DNA from: an uncultured Algibacter sp.
GTDB taxonomy: Bacteria; Bacteroidota; Bacteroidia; Flavobacteriales; Flavobacteriaceae
DNA: 64,000 bases
Direction: 5' to 3'
Assembly: GCF_947487605.1 (NCBI RefSeq)
Contig: NZ_CANKXK010000006.1
Span: 124,001 to 188,000, forward strand
Below, piece after piece: positions 9,356 to 17,933 of this stretch. Position 1 is the stretch's first letter. The number at the start of each line of letters is the position of its first letter. Made by a program: the position numbers and the translations under genes. The notes under the pieces were generated by a model, which was not told the DNA's origin, searched no databases, and worked only from the letters and a program-made list of their open reading frames with translations.

Positions 9356-10594
9356 ATGAGATTACTAATTATCAATATAAAAGAACTTTTACAAATTCGA
9401 GATATAACGATTATAAAAGTTTCTGGTAAGAAAATGAAAGAACTACCAACCATTAAAAATGCTTTTCTGTTACTTGAAAATGATATTATTATTGATTATG
9501 GCAATATGAACGACTGTCCTGATGTTACTAAAGAAAACACCATTGATGCCACAGGTAGATTAGTACTGCCTACTTGGTGTGATTCGCATACCCATATTGT
9601 TTATGCAGGAAATAGAGAACAAGAATTTGTAGATAGAATTAATGGTTTAAGCTATGAAGAAATTGCAAACCGTGGTGGAGGTATATTAAATTCTGCTGAA
9701 AAACTTCAGAATACAACCGAAGATGAACTTTATAAACAATCGTTAGAACGAGTGCAAAACGTTGTTAAATTAGGAACAGGTGCTATAGAAATTAAATCGG
9801 GCTATGGTTTAACTGTAGAATCTGAATTAAAGATGCTTCGCGTAATAAAACGTTTAAAAGAAAATACTGCTATTAAAATTAAAGCAACGTTTTTGGGTGC
9901 ACATGCTATTCCAAAAGCTTTTAAAGGTAATACCAATGGTTATATAGATTTAATTATTAATGACATGCTACCAATAATCGCAAAGGAAAACTTAGCTGAA
10001 TATATTGATGTGTTTTGTGAGAAAGGTTATTTCTCTTTGGAAAACACAGAACGTATAATGGCTGTAGGTAAAAAGCATGGATTGATTCCAAAAATACACG
10101 TAAACCAATTTAATACTTTTGGAGGTGTTGAACTCGCTGTAAGATATGGCGCATTATCTGTAGACCACTTAGAAGAATTATCTGAAAGCGATGTGGTGGC
10201 ATTAAAAGAAAGTGATACTATACCCGTAGCCCTTCCCTCCTGTTCTTATTTTTTAAGCATTCCTTACACCCCAGCAAGAAAACTAATAGATGCTGGTTTA
10301 CCTTTAGCATTAGCTACCGATTACAATCCTGGTTCTACACCAAGTGGTAATATGAATTTTGTTATAAGTACTGCTTGTATTAAAATGAAGATGACACCAG
10401 AAGAGACTATAAACGCTGCAACCATAAACGGTGCCTATGCCATGGGAATTTCTGAAAATTATGGAAGTATTACTAAAGGAAAAAAAGCCAACATCATAAT
10501 AACTAAAGAGGTTCCTAGTTATAATTATTTACCCTATGCTTTCGGCGAGAATCATATAGACAAAGTTATAATTAACGGAAAGCTTGTTGTATAA
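9356..10594 (+). CDS. hutI: Imidazolonepropionase
   Basis: 412-aa amidohydrolase of histidine degradation (4-imidazolone-5-propionate to N-formimino-L-glutamate). Metal ligands are seen as DSHTHIVYAGNRE (about 82-94), FLGAHAIP (about 180), KIHVNQFN (about 250) and the Asp in ALATDYNPGSTPSGN. The start at ATG 9356 is chosen over an in-frame TTG at 9314, because family members begin just before the beta-strand LLIINIKELLQ. hutH and hutU are not in the window, but the hutG-like gene lies 1 kb downstream. Confidence 0.93.
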   Translation: MRLLIINIKELLQIRDITIIKVSGKKMKELPTIKNAFLLLENDIIIDYGNMNDCPDVTKENTIDATGRLVLPTWCDSHTHIVYAGNREQEFVDRINGLSYEEIANRGGGILNSAEKLQNTTEDELYKQSLERVQNVVKLGTGAIEIKSGYGLTVESELKMLRVIKRLKENTAIKIKATFLGAHAIPKAFKGNTNGYIDLIINDMLPIIAKENLAEYIDVFCEKGYFSLENTERIMAVGKKHGLIPKIHVNQFNTFGGVELAVRYGALSVDHLEELSESDVVALKESDTIPVALPSCSYFLSIPYTPARKLIDAGLPLALATDYNPGSTPSGNMNFVISTACIKMKMTPEETINAATINGAYAMGISENYGSITKGKKANIIITKEVPSYNYLPYAFGENHIDKVIINGKLVV

Positions 10595-10599
10595 AAAAA

Positions 10600-10626
10600 C
10601 CTCAAACATTACGTTTGAGGCTTTGG
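10600..10626. terminator. Bidirectional terminator between hutI and the coiled-coil gene
   Basis: CCTCAAAC (10600-10607) pairs with GTTTGAGG (10613-10620). Seven A residues precede the stem and the genes on either side converge. On the plus strand no long T tract follows, so the stronger terminator is for the minus strand. Confidence 0.65.
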
Positions 10627-10647
10627 CTCTTAAGTGTTATATTATGT

Positions 10648-11532
10648 TTACTTCAAAGTAAACTCAGAGCTTGATACTAAATCTTTTTGATTAAAAACGT
10701 TTACAACGTAACGTCCTTTTGCAAAATTATCTTCGCCTTTAGATACAACGAACTCACAAATGTTAAGGTTACTATTTTCATAGTTAAACTTACTAATTAT
10801 ACTATAGTTAAGCGTTTTTTCTCCAAACTGCACTTGATCATTTAATCCTAAAGTATTGCTATTTGGATCTATAACTTGAACATATAATTCTTGATCTCCA
10901 GATTGAACTAAAGCATTTTTTGCAACTGTAAAACATACTCGAATTTTATCAACACGGCTTGCTCTTTCTGTTGGTATTAACTTCCCTGAAGATCTTTCAA
11001 TAACTCCAAAGCCTTTTAGTCCTACTGTAGACAATACCGCAGCATTCTCAACAACTTCAGCTAAAGCTGTATTTTGTACTAATAACGAATCGGTGAATAT
11101 AGTACGTTCTTCTAAACGAACACGCGTACTATCTAAAGAAGTCGCTAAATATGAATTTTCAACTCTTAACGAATCATTTTGAGCTAAAAGAACATCCATT
11201 TCTTTTTGTAGCGATTGGTACTTACTTTTATATCTCCATAAACTTTTTACATTAGTTTCAGAAATTTTTAAAGAATCTATCAAGCCTTGAATTCTTCCTC
11301 TAGCTTCTACTAAGTTAGCATTGGCAATGTCATTTTCGCTAATAGCTTCATCGTATTGTTTAGCCATCGCATTTAAGTCGTTCATAACTAATTGTTTCTC
11401 CTCAGTTAACTGTTTCTTAGTATCGTTACTTTCTTTGTAAAGATTCATTGTGTAAAACCCAGTTGCTAAAAATAATACTAGTGCTATTCCTAAAGCTATT
11501 TTAAGGCCCATACTGCTTTTGTTGTTTTCCAT
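10648..11532 (-). CDS. Membrane-anchored coiled-coil protein, function unknown
   Basis: 294-aa protein with one N-terminal membrane helix (about 9-30; GLKIALGIALVLFLATGFYTM). A long coiled coil follows (about 32-160, rich in K/E/L with heptads such as QLTEEKQLVMNDL). The C-terminal domain is beta-rich (about 170-294; RIRVCFTVAKNALVQSGDQELYVQVIDP). No signal-peptide cleavage motif, so it is probably anchored in the inner membrane with the coil in the periplasm. Similar proteins are common in Flavobacteria, but I do not recognise a function. It converges with hutI. Confidence 0.7.
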   Translation of the reverse strand: MENNKSSMGLKIALGIALVLFLATGFYTMNLYKESNDTKKQLTEEKQLVMNDLNAMAKQYDEAISENDIANANLVEARGRIQGLIDSLKISETNVKSLWRYKSKYQSLQKEMDVLLAQNDSLRVENSYLATSLDSTRVRLEERTIFTDSLLVQNTALAEVVENAAVLSTVGLKGFGVIERSSGKLIPTERASRVDKIRVCFTVAKNALVQSGDQELYVQVIDPNSNTLGLNDQVQFGEKTLNYSIISKFNYENSNLNICEFVVSKGEDNFAKGRYVVNVFNQKDLVSSSEFTLK

Positions 11533-11649
11533 AATTACTTGTTTTTAATTTTTGTTAAGGTCAAAATGATTTTTAAATTTTTTACTTCGTTTTTTCAATG
11601 CTAAAAATAAATAATGGTGTATTTTTATTATTCAAAATTACTTACTTTA

Positions 11650-12663
11650 ATGGATAAACTTGTTTTATTTAACAATACTACTCGAAATAAATTATTAAAC
11701 AAACGCTCTGGTGAATCCAAATTTGGTCAACATGTTCAAATATTAACTCGCATTTCTAACATATACGAACAACTTAAAAATTTGGATGTTAAGTATGTAA
11801 TTTTAGGTTTACCTGAAGATGTTGGTGTATTCGCCAACCATGGAAAGATAGGAGCGTCAAAGGCTTGGGAGGTTTCACTTAAATCTTTGTTAAATATTCA
11901 AAGCAACGAATATACTAAGGCTAAAGAAGTTTTAATTCTGGGTTATCTGAATTTTAGTCGTGAGCTATTAGAAGTCTCGAAATTAAATTCAGCAAGAAAA
12001 AAGGATGTTTTAAAAGCAAGAAAGTTGGTTGAAACAATTGATTCTTATGTATCACAACTAATATATCAAATTGTATTGGCTGGAAAAAAACCAATAATTA
12101 TTGGTGGAGGTCATAATAATGCATACGGAAACATAAAAGGCGCTAGTTTGGCGCTAGGTAAGCCAATAAATGTTATCAATTTAGATGCCCATTCAGATTT
12201 TAGAGCAGAAGAAGGTCGCCATAGTGGTAATGGTTTTCGGTATGCTGCTTCGGAAGGATTTTTAGGTAACTATTTTATTTTTGGATTACACGAAAACTAC
12301 ACACCTAACAGTATTTTTAAAATATTAGATAAGTCCAAAGCTATTAAATATAATACATTTGAAGCTTTAGAGATAAGGAAGGAATTAAAGTTTAAACAGG
12401 AACTGAATAGAGCTTTAAAACATGTTACTGAAACACCTTTTGGAATTGAAATTGATTGTGATGCTATTGAAAACATTCCAAGTAGTGCCATAACGCCAAG
12501 TGGTTTTAGTGTTAATGAAGCTAGACAATTTCTTAACTTTTTTGCGAAACAAGAACATGCAACCTACCTCCATATATGCGAAGCAGCACCCACTAAAAAA
12601 ACAACTACTCTAGTTGGAAAACTCATTACCTATTTAATTACCGACTTTATAAAATTATCCTAA
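11650..12663 (+). CDS. hutG: Formimidoylglutamase (arginase-family ureohydrolase)
   Basis: 337-aa ureohydrolase. Manganese ligands appear as GGGHNNAYGN (His), NLDAHSDFR (Asp-x-His-x-Asp) and the later EIDCDAIENIPSSAITPSG. With hutI nearby, the likely reaction is N-formimino-L-glutamate to L-glutamate plus formamide, the last step of histidine use. An agmatinase or arginase role cannot be excluded from sequence. ATG 11650 (MDKLVLFNN) is preferred to the earlier 11614, which would add a hydrophobic non-family tail. Confidence 0.8.
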   Translation: MDKLVLFNNTTRNKLLNKRSGESKFGQHVQILTRISNIYEQLKNLDVKYVILGLPEDVGVFANHGKIGASKAWEVSLKSLLNIQSNEYTKAKEVLILGYLNFSRELLEVSKLNSARKKDVLKARKLVETIDSYVSQLIYQIVLAGKKPIIIGGGHNNAYGNIKGASLALGKPINVINLDAHSDFRAEEGRHSGNGFRYAASEGFLGNYFIFGLHENYTPNSIFKILDKSKAIKYNTFEALEIRKELKFKQELNRALKHVTETPFGIEIDCDAIENIPSSAITPSGFSVNEARQFLNFFAKQEHATYLHICEAAPTKKTTTLVGKLITYLITDFIKLS

Positions 12664-12667
12664 ATAA

Positions 12668-12711
12668 TTTGCAGAAATAACAAAAAATAGTAATTTTACA
12701 TAAGTACTTAT
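12668..12711 (+). promoter_or_regulatory. Promoter plus 12-bp palindrome before the MarR-GNAT gene
   Basis: TTTG (12668-12671), 19 bases, then TAATTTTA (12691-12698), one mismatch from TAnnTTTG. The perfect palindrome ATAAGTACTTAT (12700-12711) covers the expected transcription start, 13 bases before the ATG. A repressor bound there would block initiation, which fits MarR-type autoregulation. Confidence 0.5.
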
Positions 12712-12723
12712 ATAAATATTAAT

Positions 12724-13674
12724 ATGGATGCATTAAGAGGTTACGGTGAGTTAGGTTTAGGGTCACGTTTAAAACGTGTTAGTGAGTATTTAATGAAAGA
12801 AACACAATTAGTTTACAATCATTTTAATATTGATTTTGACCCCTACCTTTTTCCAGTGTTCAAAATCATATCAAATAAAAATGGAGTGACTAATTCTGAA
12901 ATACAGAATTCATTGAAATACACCCAGCCCGCTATAAGTCAAACACTTAATAAGCTAAAGGATAAAGGTTTGATAGTTATCAAGAATGATACATTAGATA
13001 AAAGAAAAAAAATAGTCTCTTTATCATATAAAGGAAACAAAACCTTGATTCAATTAAAACCCATATGGAAAAGCATTGATGAGGTTATAAAGACATATAC
13101 CTTAGAAAAATCATCATCACTTATTGAACATCTTAATAGCCTTGAAAACAAATTAAATAAAAAGAGTTTTAGTAATACCATTATCGAAAATGTAAAAATG
13201 GAAGTAAATCAAGAGCTTGATATTGTATTGTATGAAGATAAATATGCAAAATATTTTTATGATTTGAATGTTGAATGGTTAAAAACCTATTTCTATGTTG
13301 AGCCTTATGATGATGAAGTATTAAGTAATCCTGAAAAATATATTATTAGTAAAGGCGGGCATATATTTTTTGCTAGATTAAACAAGCAAGTTGTTGGTAC
13401 TGTAGCTTTAATGCCTATTGGAAATGATGGGCTTTTTGAGTTAACAAAAATGGCAGTTTCTCCAGAACACCGTGGCTATAAAATTGGCCAGCAACTCATG
13501 CAACATTGTATTGATTATGCAAAATCATTAGGCTTACCCAAGCTTATACTCTACTCGAGCAGAAAACTAGAAAACGCTATTTATATTTATAGAAAATACG
13601 GTTTTATTGAAGTCCCTGTTGAAGCCAATTGCCATTATAAACGCTGTGATATTAAGATGGAGTTAGTGTTTTAA
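12724..13674 (+). CDS. MarR-type regulator fused to a GNAT acetyltransferase
   Basis: 316-aa two-domain protein. Residues about 10-145 are a MarR winged helix (SEIQNSLKYTQPAISQTLNKLKDKGLIVIKNDTLDKRKKIV, recognition helix and wing). Residues about 160-316 are a GNAT N-acetyltransferase (MAVSPEHRGYKIGQQLMQHCI is the acetyl-CoA loop). The fusion is known in several bacterial groups. It probably senses a small molecule through the MarR half and acetylates an amine or amino-acid substrate. A palindrome at its own promoter suggests autoregulation. Confidence 0.88.
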   Translation: MDALRGYGELGLGSRLKRVSEYLMKETQLVYNHFNIDFDPYLFPVFKIISNKNGVTNSEIQNSLKYTQPAISQTLNKLKDKGLIVIKNDTLDKRKKIVSLSYKGNKTLIQLKPIWKSIDEVIKTYTLEKSSSLIEHLNSLENKLNKKSFSNTIIENVKMEVNQELDIVLYEDKYAKYFYDLNVEWLKTYFYVEPYDDEVLSNPEKYIISKGGHIFFARLNKQVVGTVALMPIGNDGLFELTKMAVSPEHRGYKIGQQLMQHCIDYAKSLGLPKLILYSSRKLENAIYIYRKYGFIEVPVEANCHYKRCDIKMELVF

Positions 13675-13684
13675 TTTTGAATTA

Positions 13685-13717
13685 AGACCTGTCAGGTTTC
13701 AAAAACCTGACAGGTCT
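13685..13717. repeat. Palindromic repeat A, copy 1 (GACCTGTCAGG)
   Basis: Perfect 15-bp arms AGACCTGTCAGGTTT (13685-13699) and its complement (13703-13717) with a 3-base loop. It sits between the convergent MarR-GNAT gene and the minus-strand 564-aa gene. The same palindrome recurs at 31450-31482 and as a variant at 27175-27205. It probably works as a bidirectional terminator. Confidence 0.85.
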
Positions 13718-13725
13718 GTGAAAAT

Positions 13726-15420
13726 CTAATTTTTAGAAGCCTTCAAAGAATCAATCTGTTTCTGTAATCTCTCAATTTCTTCAGCCTTCTTATCAACTTG
13801 AGGGATTGCTTTTATTGAATCAATAACATGTCGAGCAATATCAATTTCTTTTGTTTCTTCAACAAAATAGTAGCCTATCTTTTCGCTAGAACGCCATGCT
13901 TCATTTAATTGATCGTAAACGGTTTTATCCCATTGGCTAGGGTGTTTTACATCAATCCAAACCACATCTCGGTATTCACTATCAATTAGTACCAAATCTG
14001 GTGTTGCAGAACCATCAAATTGCTTAGAGTCGGTATCACTTATTGAAGATACTGTTCCCATAAAAAACATACGCTTTTTACCAGCTATATCTTTTATATA
14101 TGGCCTAAATTCTACTGGTGTATTTGCTGTCCAATCATATTCTTTTCTTGATTCTTTCACTTTTAAAGGCATCGCAGAAACACCAGCATAGCCTTGTTTT
14201 TTAGCGGCATGATTATAATAGTACATTTTATCAGTTCCATCTGCTGGTACAAATACACTAAAACTTAAACTTGTTCGCTCGTCTCCTACGGGTTCTAAAC
14301 CAAACCAATGATATAACCCACTAAAAGCTCCCGTTTCGGTATCTGAAAAATCAAAATCTGTAACATAAGGTTGCTGATTTTGGTCTTTTGGCATTTCAGG
14401 AATTTTAACGGCTGTTTCCATATTCCAAGGTAAAGGATCACTAAATCCGCCTAAAAATTTTAACGACTCTGCTTGTAATCTTGATACTTTTTCAGCTAAG
14501 GTATTTTGTCGTGTTAAATAAATGTGATTCTTCATGTTTTCTGGACTTATGTAAGTTCCTTTTCCTATTAAAATACGCTCCATATAATCGTTAAAATCAT
14601 GCTCGCCATTATCAATAACCATAACACCTCCAAAGGTTGGATACGGAAAAAGAAAACCTTTCCATTTTATTAAACTCACCACTTGAACCCATTGTCCTGA
14701 ATCATTTTTCATATAATAGGTGTCACTAGGCTCCATAGTAAACAACTGGAAGATATTGAAACGTTGTACCACAGCGTTATACGTATTTCTACTAAACTTT
14801 AAAGATTCTCCTATTGAGAAAGTAACAGGAATCCTATTTTCGCTTGAAAATCTAGGAAAAGGCGTTGTACTCGACACTGCAAAAACTTCTTCAGTATTAT
14901 CAGTCATACCTTGCCATACATACTTTTCAGTTGGCTGAATGGCCATAGTCCATTTATTCTCGTCTCCTATCCTAACTAAGTGTGGTAATGAAACATCTTT
15001 AGTTTCTCCAACGCTTTCATTAGCCATAGAAAACACATTCCGTAGTGGTTGAATGCGTTCGTTTTGTGTTAATGGTAATTCATTGATTTCTACACGATTC
15101 AAATGATTGAAAACATTATACGTTTTCATGTAATCGTACATTTTAAAATGCCATCCTACAACATATAAAATTCCAAAGAAAACAACCAATAATGCTAAAA
15201 TACCTAATCGCCCTCCCGTGCTAGTAGACTTTCTGAATTTTCGTAACCCTAAAAACAAGATTATGCCGCTTAGTAAGATTATGAAAATAAATTTTCTAAC
15301 AAATAACAAAGCTGGTTGATAATCATCTCGTAATACAAACAACGCTATAAGCAGAACTAAAGCGCAAATAATCGTTACTATTTTTTGTTTTTTTCCTTTA
15401 TTCCAGTAATTTTTAATCAT
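13726..15420 (-). CDS. Membrane protein with a large soluble domain, function unknown
   Basis: 564-aa protein. Three membrane helices lie in the first 95 residues (VTIICALVLLIALFVL, FIFIILLSGIILFLGL and LGILALLVVFFGILYVV). They are followed by a soluble domain of about 420 residues and a short C-terminal coiled coil (KKAEEIERLQKQIDSLKASKN). Start set at ATG 15420 (MIKNYWNK), which leaves 10 bases after the preceding stop. The upstream ATG at 15444 would overlap it. I do not recognise the soluble domain. It is the last gene of the minus-strand row that begins with the coiled-coil protein at 23265. Confidence 0.7.
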   Translation of the reverse strand: MIKNYWNKGKKQKIVTIICALVLLIALFVLRDDYQPALLFVRKFIFIILLSGIILFLGLRKFRKSTSTGGRLGILALLVVFFGILYVVGWHFKMYDYMKTYNVFNHLNRVEINELPLTQNERIQPLRNVFSMANESVGETKDVSLPHLVRIGDENKWTMAIQPTEKYVWQGMTDNTEEVFAVSSTTPFPRFSSENRIPVTFSIGESLKFSRNTYNAVVQRFNIFQLFTMEPSDTYYMKNDSGQWVQVVSLIKWKGFLFPYPTFGGVMVIDNGEHDFNDYMERILIGKGTYISPENMKNHIYLTRQNTLAEKVSRLQAESLKFLGGFSDPLPWNMETAVKIPEMPKDQNQQPYVTDFDFSDTETGAFSGLYHWFGLEPVGDERTSLSFSVFVPADGTDKMYYYNHAAKKQGYAGVSAMPLKVKESRKEYDWTANTPVEFRPYIKDIAGKKRMFFMGTVSSISDTDSKQFDGSATPDLVLIDSEYRDVVWIDVKHPSQWDKTVYDQLNEAWRSSEKIGYYFVEETKEIDIARHVIDSIKAIPQVDKKAEEIERLQKQIDSLKASKN

Positions 15421-15430
15421 ATTTGAAATT

Positions 15431-15619
15431 TTAATTTTCGTCATTACTTTTGACGTGTTTGATCGATAAAACCATAGCTATAATCATTAATATTGGGGCT
15501 GCTAATTTTAAAACACTTTTCCAATCAAAATCAGCAGAAAAATCATAATTAACCAACTGCAGAATTAATAAAATTGTAAAAATGCCAATTAATATATACC
15601 TAAATTTATTCTTACTCAT
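15431..15619 (-). CDS. 62-aa two-helix membrane protein
   Basis: Small protein with two hydrophobic helices (about 8-23 and 39-53) separated by an acidic linker (NYDFSADFDWKS), ending in a charged tail. It lies one base downstream of the 169-aa membrane-protein gene and just upstream of the 564-aa membrane protein. The tight packing supports a real gene and a membrane complex of the three. Function unknown. Confidence 0.65.
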   Translation of the reverse strand: MSKNKFRYILIGIFTILLILQLVNYDFSADFDWKSVLKLAAPILMIIAMVLSIKHVKSNDEN

Positions 15620-15620
15620 T

Positions 15621-16130
15621 TTACAATAGCCCTTTATCTTTCAAACGTTCTCTAGCACTTTTTTCATCTGTTTTTGGTGTTTTTTTTGGCGCTTCTACAA
15701 TTTCATCTTTTGTTTTTAAATCTTCAATAAATTCTTTTCCTTTATCAATCGTGTCTTTAACCATATCTTCAAGAGAATCACTTTTTTCTTCTATTACTTC
15801 ACTAGATTTAAATATGAAATTTGCTAAATAAGTTCCTGCTATTGTACCTACTATCATAGATGCAAAAATGGATATAGTTGCAATATCAATAGGGATTAAA
15901 AACCTAAATATGACAATACCTATTAGAAATAAAAAACCAATAAAAACCAATCGTAGTAAAAAGGTTTGCTGATATACAAAACCTGTTTTATCCTCAGGTT
16001 TCATTTGAAGGTCTTTAGAATTTATAATTTTATTAAAGAAACGGTAAAGTCCATTGCCTTTGGATTCTCTCCAATATAAAAAGATTCCGAAAAGGATAGC
16101 GCCAATAAATACGATAAGTTCTAGTGTCAT
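15621..16130 (-). CDS. 169-aa membrane protein with charged tail, function unknown
   Basis: Three hydrophobic segments (about 3-19, 57-76 and 83-105) are followed by a long charged C-terminal tail, mostly Lys/Glu/Asp (LEDMVKDTIDKGKEF, then SARERLKDKGLL). One base separates it from the 62-aa gene. No enzymatic motif. Part of the AAA+/coiled-coil gene row. Confidence 0.65.
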   Translation of the reverse strand: MTLELIVFIGAILFGIFLYWRESKGNGLYRFFNKIINSKDLQMKPEDKTGFVYQQTFLLRLVFIGFLFLIGIVIFRFLIPIDIATISIFASMIVGTIAGTYLANFIFKSSEVIEEKSDSLEDMVKDTIDKGKEFIEDLKTKDEIVEAPKKTPKTDEKSARERLKDKGLL

Positions 16131-16136
16131 AATTTA

Positions 16137-16166
16137 AAAGTTGGAAGCATGAAGTTGGAAGCGTGA
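16137..16166. repeat. Left inverted repeat flanking the four-helix-bundle gene
   Basis: Two tandem units, AGTTGGAAGCATGA and AGTTGGAAGCGTGA. Related units in the opposite orientation lie on the other side of the gene at 16582-16611. The transcript could fold with the gene in the loop. Confidence 0.65.
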
Positions 16167-16209
16167 CGTTGCTTACTCATCTTAATACTAGTATTATTAA
16201 TGTTTTATT

Positions 16210-16554
16210 TTATTTCTGAATGCTATCGTCATTATTCATGATATCAAAACAGTCTTTATAATATTTTAAAAAAACCTCTTCCGTTAAATAATTTCTTCTT
16301 TTTGCTTTATGCAAACAAGTAACAACTTCTGCGGTTGAACGAATTGAATATCCTAAAAATTTTCTATACTCAGGTCCTGATTGTAATATTGAACCTTCTG
16401 AGATATTTAAAGCTATGGAATCGGCAGCTCTTTTTAATTGAGAAGATAAATTATACAATTCGTCTTTAGGAAAAGTTCGAGATAATACGTTCATATCTTC
16501 ACCCAAATCCATTCCTTTTTGCCAAATAATTAAATCTTCAAACTTAAATTTCAT
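16210..16554 (-). CDS. Four-helix-bundle protein (S23 / rRNA intervening-sequence family)
   Basis: 114-aa member of the family first seen inside 23S rRNA intervening sequences. Signature parts are FEDLIIWQKGMDLGEDM at the start, SSQLKRAADSIALNISEGS in the middle and the RSTAEVVTCLHKAKRRNYL helix. No rRNA is present here. It sits alone in a gap of the long minus-strand row, flanked by inverted short repeats, and looks like an insertion rather than a functional part of that row. Molecular role unknown. Confidence 0.88.
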   Translation of the reverse strand: MKFKFEDLIIWQKGMDLGEDMNVLSRTFPKDELYNLSSQLKRAADSIALNISEGSILQSGPEYRKFLGYSIRSTAEVVTCLHKAKRRNYLTEEVFLKYYKDCFDIMNNDDSIQK

Positions 16555-16581
16555 CTTTTTATATTATTCATAAAGATAGGA

Positions 16582-16611
16582 AACTTCTAACTTCTAACTA
16601 CACGCTTCTTA
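16582..16611. repeat. Right inverted repeat flanking the four-helix-bundle gene
   Basis: CTTCTAACTTCTAAC and CACGCTTCTTAC read as GTAAGAAGCGTG and GTTAGAAGTTAGAAG on the other strand. They are inverted relatives of the units at 16137-16166. Confidence 0.65.
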
Positions 16612-16614
16612 CTA

Positions 16615-17850
16615 CTAGATATTGTTACTAATAGTCTCAATTGCCCAGTCTTTAAGCGATTCGTTCCAAGTTTTAAAACTATTATAAAACGCTTCTTTAT
16701 CATACCAATACCAATATAAAATATCTTTTTCAGAGATATTTACTAACAATTTCCATATTAAATCTTGATGTTTTGCGTCTAATGATGAATGTGGCTGATG
16801 TAAAGCTTCAAATAACTTACTATCAACAATATCGGCTATTTTGTATTGATTACTGGTTTCCAGTTTTTCTAGATAACGCTCAACACTCATCACTTTTTTT
16901 CTAGCTTTTATATCGAGTTTGTTTAAGTAACTCTTAAACAAGATTGGATCGTTTAAAATATCTCTTACAGGATGATTAGGCTTTTTAAGTTGTTGTGCCA
17001 TTTCAAATTTTTTGATGCGTTCGTAACGTTTGGTCTCAACTACTTTTTCTAAATCATATTCAATAATAACATGGTCTTTGAGTTTATCCATAAGCTCAGG
17101 TTGCGCAATATGATAAATCAAAACATCATAATTTGTATCCTTTATAGCTTCTTTATGCCATGTATCATCTTCAAAAACAACTATTGGTTTTATAAAATCT
17201 CTTAAAACATAAACACCACCAAATGATCTTGTGTAAAACGAATCTGTTGTATATTGAAGTGCATGTAAATCTAAATCTCGATGACGCAAATCGCCATGAG
17301 CCTTGGCAGAATCTAATAACTTTTGATGCAGATTTTCATCTATAAAATTGTTACCTCTATTAAATGTTTCTACAAGTTCTATTTGCTCTTTTTGTATGTA
17401 CCACAACCTATCAATTAAATGAAAATTAATAGTTATTTTATTATACTTTAGTACATCAAGCGGCTCATAAAAGGCATCAATACCTTGGTCAAAATCTAAA
17501 CAAATGGCACAATCTCTTGTGATGTCTTTAATCTTTTCTCCGTGAATTTTAAAGACAAATTTCATGATATCTCTATCAAACGTATGAAAAGGTAAATACA
17601 CAGGTTTGCCTTTTTGAAGTGGCGAAATTATAATTCCATGCGGATTTGCTTCACCGTTGTTTAAATAGTGATTATCTTCTTTTTCCTCAGCAACTTCAGG
17701 GCTCCAACCAATACCATCAATATGAAAAGTTTTTAATTTGGTTTTTGTGAAACCAAGTTTTACTAGGCATTTGTTATAACGCTCAACAAGTTTTCCACTA
17801 ACTGGAATGAGTTCACTTCTGTATAATTTGGCTTGTCTTAGTTTGTCCAT
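16615..17850 (-). CDS. 411-aa protein of unknown function in the AAA+ gene row
   Basis: Soluble protein without signal peptide or membrane helices. It has an N-terminal alpha/beta part (LVERYNKCLVKLGFTKTKLKTFHIDGIGWSPEVAEE), conserved-looking HxFDRDIMKFVFKIHG and DCAICLDFDQGIDAFYEPL blocks, and a helical, Trp/Tyr-rich C-terminus (ILYWYWYDKEAFYN). Start set at ATG 17850 (MDKLRQAK) because the ATG at 17859 lies inside a dispersed repeat. I recognise no catalytic motif. It lies between the NUDIX gene and the four-helix-bundle insert. Confidence 0.7.
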   Translation of the reverse strand: MDKLRQAKLYRSELIPVSGKLVERYNKCLVKLGFTKTKLKTFHIDGIGWSPEVAEEKEDNHYLNNGEANPHGIIISPLQKGKPVYLPFHTFDRDIMKFVFKIHGEKIKDITRDCAICLDFDQGIDAFYEPLDVLKYNKITINFHLIDRLWYIQKEQIELVETFNRGNNFIDENLHQKLLDSAKAHGDLRHRDLDLHALQYTTDSFYTRSFGGVYVLRDFIKPIVVFEDDTWHKEAIKDTNYDVLIYHIAQPELMDKLKDHVIIEYDLEKVVETKRYERIKKFEMAQQLKKPNHPVRDILNDPILFKSYLNKLDIKARKKVMSVERYLEKLETSNQYKIADIVDSKLFEALHQPHSSLDAKHQDLIWKLLVNISEKDILYWYWYDKEAFYNSFKTWNESLKDWAIETISNNI

Positions 17851-17857
17851 TTCTATC

Positions 17858-17925
17858 ATTCCTGTAAAAGCAGGAATTTTATTAATTTATTTTCTCTTTA
17901 AATGGATTCCTGTCTTCGCAGGAAT
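17858..17925. repeat. Dispersed repeat: two ATTCCTG/CAGGAAT hairpins
   Basis: ATTCCTG-taaaag-CAGGAAT (17858-17877) and ATTCCTG-tcttcg-CAGGAAT (17906-17925). This resembles a short intergenic repeat common in Flavobacteriaceae. It fills the gap between the 411-aa gene and the NUDIX gene. Confidence 0.7.
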
Positions 17926-17933
17926 AACAAATA

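Noticed and set aside
16210-16554. 23S rRNA intervening sequence
   Set aside because: The protein family fits, but no rRNA surrounds it; it lies between protein genes.
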